Shown: positions 52,047 through 61,148, counted from the first letter of the stretch. The stretch is DNA of 64,000 nucleotides from Pseudomonas sichuanensis (GCF_003231305.1 NZ_QKVM01000018.1:1-64000); one strand, 5' to 3'. Program-made: numbers and translations. Notes: generated from the letters alone by a model not told the origin.

Positions 52047-52799
52047 ATGAACAAACTCCCGCAAATCACCCTGGCCTTCTGGGTCATGAAGATCTGCGCT
52101 ACCACACTCGGCGAGACGGCGGGCGACCTGCTGTCCATGACCCTGAACATCGGTTATGCGATGAGCTCGCTGCTGTTGATCAGCGTGTTTCTGCTGACCC
52201 TGGTCACCCAGCTCTACTCGCGCCGCTACAACCCGATGCTCTATTGGCTGGTGATCCTCTCCACCAGCACTGCCGGCACCACCATGTCCGACTTCATGGA
52301 CCGCACCCTGGGGCTGGGTTATGCAACAGGCTCGGCGCTGCTGATCGGCATCCTGCTGCTGACCTTCGCGGTGTGGCGCCTGAGCGGCAACCCGCTGGAT
52401 GTCACCCGTATCAAGAACCGCAGCGGCGAGTTGTTCTACTGGGTGGCGATCCTGTTCTCCAACACCCTCGGCACTGCGCTGGGCGACTACCTGGCCGACG
52501 ATTCGGGGCTGGGCTTCGCCGGCGGTGCGCTGCTGATCGGCTCGGCAATCGCCGTGGTGGCGGCTGCCCGCTACTGGACGAAGATTTCCGGCGTGGTGCT
52601 GTTCTGGATCGCCTTCGTGCTCACTCGCCCATTCGGTGCGACCCTGGGCGACGTGCTGACCAAGAGCCACGAGAAAGGCGGGCTGGACTTCGGTACCGTG
52701 GGTTCTTCGATGGTGCTCGGCGGGGTGCTGCTGGTGCTGGTGCTGGCGGCCACGTACTACCAGCGTCGTGAGCCGTTGCCGGTGCTTGAGCGCTCGTAA
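52047..52799 (+). CDS. DUF347-repeat membrane protein (COG4705)
   Basis: A 250-residue inner-membrane protein with four copies of the DUF347 repeat, each about 60 residues with two helices and a T-x-x-G-D/E type motif: KICATTLGETAGD (about 15-27), TSTAGTTMSDFMD (about 74-86), SNTLGTALGDYLAD (about 137-150) and TRPFGATLGDVLT (about 195-207). Such acidic/threonine pairs in membrane repeats suggest cation handling, but the substrate of this family is not established to my knowledge. The upstream frame to 51822 is open but unlikely to be translated. Convergent with the fic gene with a 16-base gap. Confidence 0.85.
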   Translation: MNKLPQITLAFWVMKICATTLGETAGDLLSMTLNIGYAMSSLLLISVFLLTLVTQLYSRRYNPMLYWLVILSTSTAGTTMSDFMDRTLGLGYATGSALLIGILLLTFAVWRLSGNPLDVTRIKNRSGELFYWVAILFSNTLGTALGDYLADDSGLGFAGGALLIGSAIAVVAAARYWTKISGVVLFWIAFVLTRPFGATLGDVLTKSHEKGGLDFGTVGSSMVLGGVLLVLVLAATYYQRREPLPVLERS

Positions 52800-52815
52800 G
52801 CCTGGGCTGCCAGGC

Positions 52816-53952
52816 TCAGATGCCTTGCGTTTTGACGGTGTAGCGGGTGCTGCGTCCACCACCCGGCAGGCGAGTCAGGCAGCCATTCTCCAGCAGATCG
52901 GCCAGATGGCGTGTGGCGGTGGCCTTGGAAACCTTGGCCACTGCCTGGTACTGGCTGGCGCTGATGCCTTCTTCGAAACCGCTCGGGCCGCCATCGAGCA
53001 GACGGTTGAGTACTTTGATCTGCTCCGGCGACAGGCCATCGCCCCGGTGCGCTTGCCAGAAGCGTGCCTTGATCAGTACCCGGTCGATGCGCAGCAGTGC
53101 CTGTTCCAGGCTGCGCTGCAGCGTGACGAGAAACCATTGCAGCCATTCGGTAATGTTCAGGCTGCCTTTCTGGCTGCGTTCCAGCACCGCGTAGTAGCCA
53201 GCACGATCTTCCAGGATGCTGGCAGACATGGCGTAGAAACGAATGGCTTGCTGTTCGCCTTGCGCCAAGGCCAGGTCGGTCAATGCCCGGGTAAGGCGGC
53301 CGTTGCCGTCGGCGAACGGGTGCAGGGTAACGAACCAGAAATGGGCAATGCCTGCTCGCAGCAGCGGGTCGAGTTGATGTTCATTGCGGCTGGTTTCGAA
53401 CCAGTCGAGAAATGCCTGCAGCTGCACTTCCAGGCCCGCGCGAGGGGGCGCTTCGAAATGTACCCTGGGTTTGTCGATACGCCCGGATATCACCTGCATG
53501 GGGGCCTCATCGCGCAGTTCGCCCACGGGCAGGGCAGGGGTGAGTCCGCCAGCGTTATCGGGGAATAACCACCGGTGCCAGGTGAACAGCCGCTGTGGGT
53601 CGAGCGGGCGGTCGTAGCCTGCGGTGGCGTCGAGCATCAGCTCGGCCAGGCCTTCGCTACGGGCGCTGGTCGGCCCGGGCTCATCAATGCCCAGGCGCCG
53701 CGCCAGGGAAGAACGTACAGACTCGACATTGAGATGCTCACCTTCGATGGCCGATGAGGTGACAATGTTCTGCAACAAGGTATCGAGGGTGTCGCTGCTG
53801 GCGTCCAACGCAGTGACGGCACCGGCTCTGCCCAGCAGTTGCCCCTGCGTTTCGACGCAGTGACGCAGCAGTGTCGTGAGCGGTTGATTGTCCCAGCGAA
53901 AGGCTGGCCATTCCGGCTGCTGCCAGATCCAGAGAGGCGTTGTGGTGTCCAT
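52816..53952 (-). CDS. Fic-domain protein with N-terminal DUF4172 and C-terminal wHTH
   Basis: A 378-residue Fic protein, probably an AMP-transferase (or other nucleotidyl-transferase) acting on proteins. The catalytic motif HPFADGNGR is complete (His211 to Arg219). An inhibitory-helix motif of the (S/T)xxxE(G/N) type is in SSAIEG (residues 66-71), placed N-terminal to the Fic core, so the enzyme should be self-inhibited (class II). The N-terminal region (about 1-45) matches DUF4172, and the C-terminus (about 315-378, ISASQYQAVAKVSKATATRHLADLL...) is a winged helix-turn-helix. The DNA-binding end, together with the double palindrome overlapping its own start (53952-54014), suggests autoregulation. 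Confidence 0.9.
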   Translation of the reverse strand: MDTTTPLWIWQQPEWPAFRWDNQPLTTLLRHCVETQGQLLGRAGAVTALDASSDTLDTLLQNIVTSSAIEGEHLNVESVRSSLARRLGIDEPGPTSARSEGLAELMLDATAGYDRPLDPQRLFTWHRWLFPDNAGGLTPALPVGELRDEAPMQVISGRIDKPRVHFEAPPRAGLEVQLQAFLDWFETSRNEHQLDPLLRAGIAHFWFVTLHPFADGNGRLTRALTDLALAQGEQQAIRFYAMSASILEDRAGYYAVLERSQKGSLNITEWLQWFLVTLQRSLEQALLRIDRVLIKARFWQAHRGDGLSPEQIKVLNRLLDGGPSGFEEGISASQYQAVAKVSKATATRHLADLLENGCLTRLPGGGRSTRYTVKTQGI

Positions 53953-54014
53953 GAGCCGAATAATAGCGTTATTCGGCTCATTTGGTGAGCCGAATAACGC
54001 TGCTATTCGGCTCA
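53952..54014. promoter_or_regulatory. Double palindromic operator at the fic start
   Basis: Two adjacent palindromes: TGAGCCGAATAA-TAGCG-TTATTCGGCTCA (53952-53980) and TGAGCCGAATA-ACGCTGC-TATTCGGCTCA (53986-54014). Four copies of TGAGCCGAATA in alternating orientation thus cover the first base of the fic start codon and the 62 bases before it. No such copies were noticed elsewhere in the window. Confidence 0.85.
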
Positions 54015-54021
54015 CAGCCAA

Positions 54022-54056
54022 TAAAAAGGGGCGCCTCGTCAGCCGGAGCGCCCCTT
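54022..54056 (-). terminator. Rho-independent terminator after kgtP
   Basis: On the minus strand GGGGCGC, a 13-base loop and GCGCCCC are followed by TTTTTATT. It lies 20 bases past the kgtP stop and just upstream of the fic operator, insulating the two genes. Confidence 0.9.
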
Positions 54057-54076
54057 GTTCATTGCCGTGCAGCCAA

Positions 54077-55396
54077 TCAGTCGGTGGTGATTCGCGAATG
54101 CTGCTTGGTGTCCTTCATGGTCGCGTATACCAGCAGCGAGCAGGCGATGCAGCCGGTGACGTACCAGTAGAAGCCGGTTTCCATGCCGTTGCTCTTGAAC
54201 CACAGGGCCACGTACTCGGCAGTGCCGCCGAAGATCGATACGGTCAGCGCGTACGGCAGGCCGACGCCCAGGGCGCGGATTTCGGTGGGGAACAGCTCGG
54301 CTTTGACCACGGCGTTGATCGAGGTGTAGCCGCTGACGATGATCAGCGCGGCCATGATCAGGAAGAACGCGCCCCACCAGGTCTGCACGGTGTGCAGGGT
54401 GCTGAGGATCGGTACGGTGAACAGGGTGCCGAGCACGCCGAAGGCGATCAGGATCGGGCGACGGCCGATCTTGTCGGATAGCCCGCCGATGATCGGCTGC
54501 AGGCACATGAACAGGAACAGCGTGGCCGCCGAGATGGTGGTCGAGTCGCTGATGCTCATGCCCACGGTGTTGACCAGGTACTTCTGCATGTAGGTGGTGT
54601 AGGTGTAGAAGGCCAGGGTGCCGCCCATGGTCAGGCCGACCACGGTCATCAGCTCTTTGGGATGGCGCATCAGGGTGCGCATCAGGCTTTCTTTGGACTT
54701 CTCTTTCTTGGTGAAGGAGGCGGTCTCTTCCATGCCACGACGCAGGTACAGGGCAACCACCGCGCACAGCGCGCCGATCACGAAGGGTACGCGCCAGCCC
54801 CAGGCATACAGCTGCTCGGTGGTGAGTGTCTGCTGCAGGATGATCAGCACCGCCAGGGCGATGAGCTGGCCGGAAATCAGGGTCACGTACTGGAAGCTGG
54901 AGAAGAAGCCACGGCGTTCCTTGCTGGCCATCTCGCTCAGGTAGGTGGCCGAGGTGCCGTATTCACCGCCCACCGACAGGCCTTGCATCAGGCGTGCGAC
55001 CACCAGCAGGACCGGTGCGGCAACGCCGATGGTCTCGTAACCGGGGGTGAGGGCAATGACCAGGGAGCCGGCGCACATCAGCAGCACCGAGGCCATCAGC
55101 GCGGCCTTGCGACCTTTGCGGTCGGCGTAGAGGCCCATCAGCCAGCCACCGATCGGGCGCATCAGGAAGCCCACGGCGAAGATCGCAGCGGTATTGAGCA
55201 GTTGTGCGGTGGTATCGCCGGCGGGGAAGAACGCTTTGGCGAAGTACAGCGAGAACGCGGCGTAGACGTACCAGTCGTACCATTCGACCATGTTGCCGAT
55301 GGAACCACTGAAGATCGATTTGAGGCGGCTGGCGGTGGTTTTTTCCGCGGCGGGCGCGGCGGCCGCCCCGCTGGGCAGGGTGCTGGCGTTATCCAT
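54077..55396 (-). CDS. kgtP: Alpha-ketoglutarate permease (MHS-family MFS)
   Basis: An inner-membrane dicarboxylate/H+ symporter of the KgtP/PcaT group, 439 residues. Diagnostic motifs are GNMVEWYDWYVYAAFSLYF (first helix), GGWLMGLYADRKGRKAALM, and [18 protein letters not shown]. In P. aeruginosa the homologue under MifSR control imports alpha-ketoglutarate. The same layout is present here: the next genes upstream are a sigma-54 activator and a sensor kinase, and a sigma-54 promoter (55457-55472) precedes this gene. Start at 55396 (MDNASTLPSG). It is monocistronic with its own terminator. Confidence 0.93.
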   Translation of the reverse strand: MDNASTLPSGAAAAPAAEKTTASRLKSIFSGSIGNMVEWYDWYVYAAFSLYFAKAFFPAGDTTAQLLNTAAIFAVGFLMRPIGGWLMGLYADRKGRKAALMASVLLMCAGSLVIALTPGYETIGVAAPVLLVVARLMQGLSVGGEYGTSATYLSEMASKERRGFFSSFQYVTLISGQLIALAVLIILQQTLTTEQLYAWGWRVPFVIGALCAVVALYLRRGMEETASFTKKEKSKESLMRTLMRHPKELMTVVGLTMGGTLAFYTYTTYMQKYLVNTVGMSISDSTTISAATLFLFMCLQPIIGGLSDKIGRRPILIAFGVLGTLFTVPILSTLHTVQTWWGAFFLIMAALIIVSGYTSINAVVKAELFPTEIRALGVGLPYALTVSIFGGTAEYVALWFKSNGMETGFYWYVTGCIACSLLVYATMKDTKQHSRITTD

Positions 55397-55456
55397 CAGG
55401 GATACCTTCTCGTTGTTTTTGTGGAGTGCGCTCGGGGCGCAACTTGAGAAGGGTTT

Positions 55457-55472
55457 TGCAGGAGCTGTGCCA
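55457..55472 (-). promoter_or_regulatory. Sigma-54 promoter of kgtP
   Basis: TGGCACAGCTCCTGCA on the minus strand matches the -24/-12 consensus (GG, 10 bases, GC). The predicted start is about 50 bases before the ATG. The adjacent MifR-like activator would bind upstream, within 55480-55650. Confidence 0.85.
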
Positions 55473-55500
55473 AATGGGTGCGGGGTGATCCATTCGGGGG

Positions 55501-55590
55501 CATCGCGGGGCAAGCCCGCTCCCACGCAGGCCATGTATCACCTGCGTTATAGCGATCACCGTGGGAGCGGGCTTGCCCCGCGATGGGGCC
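55501..55590. repeat. REP inverted pair
   Basis: Facing CGGGGCAAGCCCGCTCCCAC units between kgtP and the response-regulator gene, immediately upstream of the sigma-54 promoter. Activator sites for kgtP would have to lie in or around it. Confidence 0.9.
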
Positions 55591-55654
55591 GCAACATACC
55601 CATGGCATGAGCGGGTTTTTGCTCATCTGCCCGATTCGGTAAGCGGAAATCCGC

Positions 55655-56989
55655 TCATTCGCTGCCGAGATAATCCTCACGCGCCAGTCCATGGCGCTGC
55701 ATCTTCTCGTTCAGCGTACGCCGTGGCAGTTGCAACGCCTCCATCACCCCTTTTATCTCGCCCTTGTGCTGGCGCAGCGCCGCACGCAGGCACTGGGCTT
55801 CGAAGGCTTCCATCTGTTCGCCCAGCGACTGCCCGCCTGGCAGGCTCTCAAGGTTCGGCGAATCCAGCCCCAGGGCATGACGCTCGGCAGCATTGGCCAG
55901 CTCACGCACATTGCCCGGCCAGTCGTGGGCCAGCAGCTGCGCCAATCGCCCGCCACTGACCGGTGGGGCATGGCGGCCCAGGCGTTCGGCGGCCGTGCGA
56001 GCGAAGTGTTCGAACAGCAGCGGGATGTCTTCACGCCGCTCGCGCAGTGGGGCCAGGCGCAGCTCGGCAACGTTGAGGCGGTACGCCAGGTCTTCGCGAA
56101 AGCGCCCGGCACGGGCCTCTTCAAGCAGGTCCGGCTTGGTCGCGGCAATGATGCGCAGATCGACGGCGATGCTCTGGTTGGCCCCCAGGCGCTCGAGCTT
56201 CTGTTCCTGGATCACCCGCAGCAGCTTGGCCTGCTGGGCCAACGGCATGCTTTCGATTTCGTCGAGGAACACGGTGCCACCGTTGGCGTACTCCAGCTTG
56301 CCGATGCGTTTGCCCTGGGCGCCGGTGAACGCGCCGCTCTCATGGCCGAACAGCTCGGCCTCGAACAGGGTTTCGGGGATCGCCGCGCAATTGAGCGCGA
56401 CGAAGGGTTTATCTGCGCGCGGGCCGAAATCGTGCAGGCAGCGCGCCACCCGCTCCTTGCCGCTGCCGGTCTCGCCACGGATCAGCACGTTCACCGGCAG
56501 GCTGGCCAGGTCCAGCACCTGCCGGCGCAGCTGTTGCAGCCCCTGGGACATGCCGAGCAGGCTGGTTTCGAGCTGCGCCTTGAGGTCGGCCTGCTCATGC
56601 AGGCGGCGGTTCTCCAGTACCAGCCGGCGTTTTTCCAGGGCGCGGCCGAGGCTGCCCAGCAGGTGCTGCGGGGTGAAGGGTTTTTCCAGGAAGTCGTAGG
56701 CGCCGTTGCGCATCGCCTCCACCGCCATTGGCACATCGCCATGGCCGGTAAGCAGGATCACCGGCAGGTCGGGGTCATCCTGTTGCAGCCGTTCGAGCAA
56801 CTGCATGCCGGACAGCCCGGGCATGCGCACGTCGCTGAGGATCACCCCGGGGAAGTTGCGCGGCAGCTGCGCCAGGCAATCCTCGCCACGGGCGAACAGT
56901 TGCACGCTGAAGCCCGACAGGCTCAACCACTGTTCGACGGCGGTGCGGATACTGGCTTCGTCATCGACGACGATCACTGAATTCAACAT
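55655..56989 (-). CDS. mifR: Sigma-54-dependent response regulator (MifR/DctD-like)
   Basis: A 444-residue NtrC-type response regulator. It has a receiver domain with the phosphorylated Asp53 (LSDVRMPG), an AAA+ domain with the Walker A GETGSGKE (172-179) and the sigma-54-contacting GAFTGA loop (219-224), and a C-terminal Fis-type helix-turn-helix (ALRQHKGEIKGVMEALQLPRRTLNEKMQRHG). Its start codon overlaps the end of the sensor kinase gene by seven bases. In P. aeruginosa MifR with RpoN activates the alpha-ketoglutarate transporter; the neighbouring kgtP and its sigma-54 promoter fit. DctD-like naming is also seen. Confidence 0.93.
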   Translation of the reverse strand: MLNSVIVVDDEASIRTAVEQWLSLSGFSVQLFARGEDCLAQLPRNFPGVILSDVRMPGLSGMQLLERLQQDDPDLPVILLTGHGDVPMAVEAMRNGAYDFLEKPFTPQHLLGSLGRALEKRRLVLENRRLHEQADLKAQLETSLLGMSQGLQQLRRQVLDLASLPVNVLIRGETGSGKERVARCLHDFGPRADKPFVALNCAAIPETLFEAELFGHESGAFTGAQGKRIGKLEYANGGTVFLDEIESMPLAQQAKLLRVIQEQKLERLGANQSIAVDLRIIAATKPDLLEEARAGRFREDLAYRLNVAELRLAPLRERREDIPLLFEHFARTAAERLGRHAPPVSGGRLAQLLAHDWPGNVRELANAAERHALGLDSPNLESLPGGQSLGEQMEAFEAQCLRAALRQHKGEIKGVMEALQLPRRTLNEKMQRHGLAREDYLGSE

Positions 56990-58740
56990 ACCGGCTCCAG
57001 GTCACGGGGTAGCGTCAGGCTGAAACGCGCGCCGCCCGGCAGGTTCTCGACCTGCAGGCAGCCGCCGGCATCGACCACGATGCCGTAGGAAATCGCCAGG
57101 CCCAGGCCCAGCCCTTCACCCACAGGCTTGGTGGTGAAGAACGGGTCGAACACCTTGGCCAGGTCGGCCGGCTCGATGCCGCCACCGGAGTCGAGCACGC
57201 TCAGGCGCCACTGGCCGTCGTCGAGTTCGATGCGGATCTCCAGGCGTTTGTAGCGCTTGTCGGCCATGGCGTCGAGGGCGTTGCGCAGCAGGTTGATCAG
57301 CACCTGCTCAAGGCGGATCGCATCGCCGCGGACCCAGGCCGGACGGGCCAGGTACAGCGCCACCTCGACCGCTTCGGCGTGGATGCGCGCATCGAGCAGG
57401 TGCAGCGCCTGGTCGACCACTGTGGCCAGGTCCAGGCGCTCGCGCAGCCCGCCGGGGCTGTTGCGGGCGAAAGTCTTCAAGTGGCCGGTGAGCGCGGCCA
57501 TGCGCGTGAGCATCTGCTCCAGCGGCTCCAGGGCCTGGCGCGCCTGGTCGTAACGGCCATGGTCGAGCAGCAGGCGCAGGGTTTCCAGCTGCATGCGCTG
57601 GGTGGTCAGCGGCTGGTTGATTTCGTGGGCCAGGGCGGCGGACATCTGCCCCAGCGCCGCCAGCTTGGCCGATTGCACCAGGCCTTCCTGGGCGGTGCGC
57701 AGTTCGCGGGTGCGCTCCTCGACCTGGCGCTTGAGCTCTTCGCGGCTGCGCTGGCGCAGGCGGGCCAGGCGCAGGCGCTGGCTGACGAACAGCGCGGCGA
57801 ACACCAGGGTCAGCCAGATCGCGGCGGCGGCCAGGGCGGCGTTGCGGCCATCCTCGGCGACCTGTGGCTTGCGCAACAGGTGCAGGGTCCAGCCTTCGGC
57901 TTCCAGCGGCAGGCTTTCCCAGAGGTATTCGGCGGCGCCGTCAGGGCCCTGCACGCGGGTCAGGTGGCTGTTGTCGGCGAAGCGGGTCAAGGCCTGGTGC
58001 TGCAGGGGCACCAGCGGCTGCTTGTCGTATTGGCGGGTTTCAGCCAGTTCGGCGCGGTCGGCGCCGCTCAGCGGTTGCAGTTCGCGGTAGCGCCAGCCGT
58101 CCTGGTTGGCGATGAAGGTAATGCCACGGGCGTCGCTGACCAGCAGGATATCGCTGCCCTGGCGCCACTCGCGTTCAAGTTCCGGGAACTCCAGCTTGAC
58201 CACCATGGCGCCGAGGAAGCGGCCATGTTCGTCGTTGACCGCGCTGGCCAGAAAATAACCCGGCACGCCGCTGGTCACGCCGACCGCGTAGAAGCGGCCG
58301 CTGCCTTGGCTGCGGGTCTGTTTGAAATAGGGGCGAAAGCCGTAGTTGGAGCCGACATAGGTGGTCGGCAGGCGCCAGTTGCTGGCCGCGATGGCCAGGC
58401 CGGTGCGGTCGAGCAGCTCCAGGGTGGAGGAATTGGCGGCGCCGTTGATGCGCTCGAGCTTGTGGTTCAGGGCACTTTGCACCGGGTCGGTGACCGGGCC
58501 GCGCAGGGCGTCGATCAGTTCCGGGTCCAGTGCCAGTACCGCAGGCAGGGCGCGGTAACGCTCGATCAGGGTGTGCAGGGTGTTGGCGTACAGGCCCAGT
58601 TGTTGGCTGGCCCGCTGCGCGTCGGCCCGCATGGCCTCGCGCTTGGCCTGGTGCATGGCCCAGCCGGCGCTGAGGCCGGTGCCGACCAGGATCAGCAGGA
58701 TGATCAGCCCCAGACGCAGGGCGCGGAAGGAAGAGGGCAT
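56983..58740 (-). CDS. mifS: Sensor histidine kinase (MifS/DctB-like)
   Basis: A 585-residue membrane sensor kinase. It has a transmembrane helix near residues 10-28, a large periplasmic double-Cache-type sensor (about 30-285), a second helix (about 290-312), a coiled segment (RLRQRSREELKRQVEERTREL) and the kinase core: H-box ALAHEINQPL (about 368-377), N-box LINLLRNALDAM and G-boxes GEGLGLGLAISYG. The layout is that of DctB. It is the first gene of a two-gene operon with the response regulator (seven-base overlap) and presumably senses alpha-ketoglutarate or another dicarboxylate. Confidence 0.92.
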   Translation of the reverse strand: MPSSFRALRLGLIILLILVGTGLSAGWAMHQAKREAMRADAQRASQQLGLYANTLHTLIERYRALPAVLALDPELIDALRGPVTDPVQSALNHKLERINGAANSSTLELLDRTGLAIAASNWRLPTTYVGSNYGFRPYFKQTRSQGSGRFYAVGVTSGVPGYFLASAVNDEHGRFLGAMVVKLEFPELEREWRQGSDILLVSDARGITFIANQDGWRYRELQPLSGADRAELAETRQYDKQPLVPLQHQALTRFADNSHLTRVQGPDGAAEYLWESLPLEAEGWTLHLLRKPQVAEDGRNAALAAAAIWLTLVFAALFVSQRLRLARLRQRSREELKRQVEERTRELRTAQEGLVQSAKLAALGQMSAALAHEINQPLTTQRMQLETLRLLLDHGRYDQARQALEPLEQMLTRMAALTGHLKTFARNSPGGLRERLDLATVVDQALHLLDARIHAEAVEVALYLARPAWVRGDAIRLEQVLINLLRNALDAMADKRYKRLEIRIELDDGQWRLSVLDSGGGIEPADLAKVFDPFFTTKPVGEGLGLGLAISYGIVVDAGGCLQVENLPGGARFSLTLPRDLEPVC

Positions 58741-58773
58741 GGGGCGGATCCGGGGTGTAGGTTTTCAGGTCCG

Positions 58774-58846
58774 GCCTCTTCGCGGGTAAACCCGCTCCCA
58801 CAGGTATCGAGAAGCCTGTGGGAGCGGGTTTACCCGCGAAGAAGCC
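58774..58846. repeat. REP inverted pair (CGCGGGTAAA variant)
   Basis: TTCGCGGGTAAACCCGCTCC and its facing complement between the bglX stop and the sensor kinase start. The GGTAAACC core is a variant of the usual GGCAAGCC, showing several REP subtypes in one window. Confidence 0.9.
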
Positions 58847-58856
58847 AAAGCAGGTG

Positions 58857-61148
58857 TCAGAGCAGTTCGAAGCTCTGCTGCTGCACCGCCTGCGAGTCCA
58901 GGCCGATCTGCACATTGAACTGACCAGGCTCGGCCACCCGCTGCAGCTGGCCATTGTAGAACTTCAGGTCTTCTTCACTGATGTCGAAGGTCACGGTGCG
59001 TGCTTCGCCGGCCTTGAGCATCAGCTTCTGGAAGTTCTTCAGTTCTTTCACCGGGCGGCTCATCGACGCGCTCTGGTCCTGCAGGTACAGCTGCACCACG
59101 GTCTCGCCGTCACGTTTGCCGGTGTTCTTCACCGTGATCTTGGCCTTGAGGGTTTCGCCGCGCTTGAGCTCGGTGCGCGACAGGGTCAGGTCGGTCAGGT
59201 CGAAGCTGGTGTAGCTCAGGCCGTAGCCGAACGGGTACAGCGGGCCGTTGGGCTCCTCGAAGTACTGCGAGGTGTAGTTGCCCGGCTTGCCGGGGGTGTA
59301 CGGGCGGCCGATGCGCAGGTGGTTGTAGTACATCGGGATCTGCCCGACCGAGCGCGGGAAGGTGATGGCCAGGCGGCCCGACGGGTTGTAGTCGCCGAAC
59401 AGCACGTCGGCGATGGCGTTGCCGCCTTCGGTGCCGCTGAACCAGGTTTCAAGCAGCGCATCGGCCTGTTCGCGTTCCCAGGCGATCGACAGTGGGCGGC
59501 CGTTCATCAGCACCAGCACCAGCGGTTTGCCGGTGGCCTTGAGCGCCTTGATCAGGTCGCGCTGCACCGCCGGGATTTCCAGGGTGGTGCGGCTCGACGA
59601 TTCGTGGGACATGCCACGGGACTCACCGACCACGGCCACCACCACATCGGCCTGCTGGGCGGCCTTGACCGCTTCGTCGATCAGCACGGCGGCCGGGCGC
59701 AGGTCGTTGACGATTTCCGGAGCATCGAAGTTGAGGAAGTTGAGGTAGTCGAACATGGCCTTGTCGCCGGTCACGTTCGAGCCTTTGGCGTAGACCAGCT
59801 TGGCCTTGCCCTCGACGGCGCGGCGCAGGCCTTCGCGTACGGTGACCGAGTGCTGTGGCTTACCGTCGGCGGCCCAGCTGCCCATCATGTCGATGGGGGC
59901 GTCGGCCAGTGGGCCGACCAGGGCGATGGTGCCGGCCTTTTTCAGCGGCAGGGTCTGCTCGCGGTTTTCCAGCAATACCAGGCTGCGGCGTGCCACGTCG
60001 CGGGCGGCGTCGCGGTGCAGGCGGCTGTCGGCGTAGTAATCCTGAAGGTCAGTCTCAGGCTTGCCGATGCGCACATAAGGGTCCTTGAACAGGCCCATGT
60101 CGTACTTGGCGCCCAGCACTTCGCGCACCGCCTGGTTCAGCTCGCCCTGGGTCACTTCGCCGGACTTGAGCAGGCCTGGCAGCTCTTCGCCGTACAGGGT
60201 GTCGTTCATGCTCATGTCGATGCCGGCCTTGATCGCCAGCTTGGCCGCTTCGCGACCGTCGCGGGCCACGCCATGGCGGATCAGTTCCTGGATGGCGCCG
60301 TGGTCGCTGATGGTCACGCCTTTGAAGCCCCACTCCTTGCGCAGCAGGTCGTTCATCAGCCAGGTGTTGGAGGTGGCCGGCACGCCGTTGATCGAGTTCA
60401 ACGCCACCATGACGCCACCCGCACCGGCGTCCAGCGCGGCGCGGTAGGGCGGCAGGTATTCGTTGTACATCTTCGGCAGGCTCATATCGACCGTGTTGTA
60501 GTCGCGTCCGCCTTCCACCGCGCCATACAGGGCGAAGTGCTTGACGATGGCCATGATGCTGTCGGGCTCGGCCGGGCTCTTGCCCTGGAACGACTTGACC
60601 ATCACCTGGCCGATCCGCGAGGTGAGGTAGGTGTCTTCGCCGAAGCCTTCACTGGTGCGGCCCCAGCGTGGGTCGCGGGCGATGTCGACCATCGGCGCGA
60701 AGGTCATGTCCAGCGAGTCGGCGGCGGCCTCGATGGCCGAGGTGCGGCCGACCTTGGCGATGGCGTCCATGTCCCAGGTCGCGGCCAGGCCCAGGCCGAT
60801 CGGGAAGATGGTGCGCTCGCCATGGATGGTGTCGTAGGCGAAGAACATCGGGATTTTCAGGCGGCTGCGCATGGCGGCGTCCTGCATCGGCCGGTTCTCG
60901 GGGGCGGTGCGCGAATTGAAGGTGCCGCCGATGCGCCCGGCGGCAATCTCTTCGCGGATCTTCTCGTGGGGCATTTCGGGGCCGATGCTGATCAGGCGCA
61001 GCTGGCCGATCTTTTCGGCCTCGGTCATCTGGCTGACCAGATGGTCGATGAATGCCTGCTTGTCTTGCAGGGGCGGGGCGGAGGGGGCGGCAAGGGCCGC
61101 CTGACTGGCAAGGCCCATGGCCAGGCCCAGCAAAGACAGTTTCATCAT
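58857..61148 (-). CDS. bglX: Periplasmic beta-glucosidase BglX (GH3)
   Basis: An exported glycoside hydrolase of family 3. The 763-residue protein has a signal peptide (about 1-21, ending LAAP), the GH3 N-terminal barrel, and the catalytic nucleophile Asp282 in VTISDHGAIQEL, corresponding to the SDHG motif of E. coli BglX, followed by the alpha/beta sandwich and a fibronectin-III-like C-terminus (LTLSRTELKRGETLKAKITVKNTG). Start: two ATG codons are adjacent (61148 and 61145); the second is slightly better spaced from GGAA. The gene is alone, divergent from the TPM gene. The natural substrate is presumably short beta-glucosides or glucan fragments. Confidence 0.94.
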   Translation of the reverse strand: MMKLSLLGLAMGLASQAALAAPSAPPLQDKQAFIDHLVSQMTEAEKIGQLRLISIGPEMPHEKIREEIAAGRIGGTFNSRTAPENRPMQDAAMRSRLKIPMFFAYDTIHGERTIFPIGLGLAATWDMDAIAKVGRTSAIEAAADSLDMTFAPMVDIARDPRWGRTSEGFGEDTYLTSRIGQVMVKSFQGKSPAEPDSIMAIVKHFALYGAVEGGRDYNTVDMSLPKMYNEYLPPYRAALDAGAGGVMVALNSINGVPATSNTWLMNDLLRKEWGFKGVTISDHGAIQELIRHGVARDGREAAKLAIKAGIDMSMNDTLYGEELPGLLKSGEVTQGELNQAVREVLGAKYDMGLFKDPYVRIGKPETDLQDYYADSRLHRDAARDVARRSLVLLENREQTLPLKKAGTIALVGPLADAPIDMMGSWAADGKPQHSVTVREGLRRAVEGKAKLVYAKGSNVTGDKAMFDYLNFLNFDAPEIVNDLRPAAVLIDEAVKAAQQADVVVAVVGESRGMSHESSSRTTLEIPAVQRDLIKALKATGKPLVLVLMNGRPLSIAWEREQADALLETWFSGTEGGNAIADVLFGDYNPSGRLAITFPRSVGQIPMYYNHLRIGRPYTPGKPGNYTSQYFEEPNGPLYPFGYGLSYTSFDLTDLTLSRTELKRGETLKAKITVKNTGKRDGETVVQLYLQDQSASMSRPVKELKNFQKLMLKAGEARTVTFDISEEDLKFYNGQLQRVAEPGQFNVQIGLDSQAVQQQSFELL

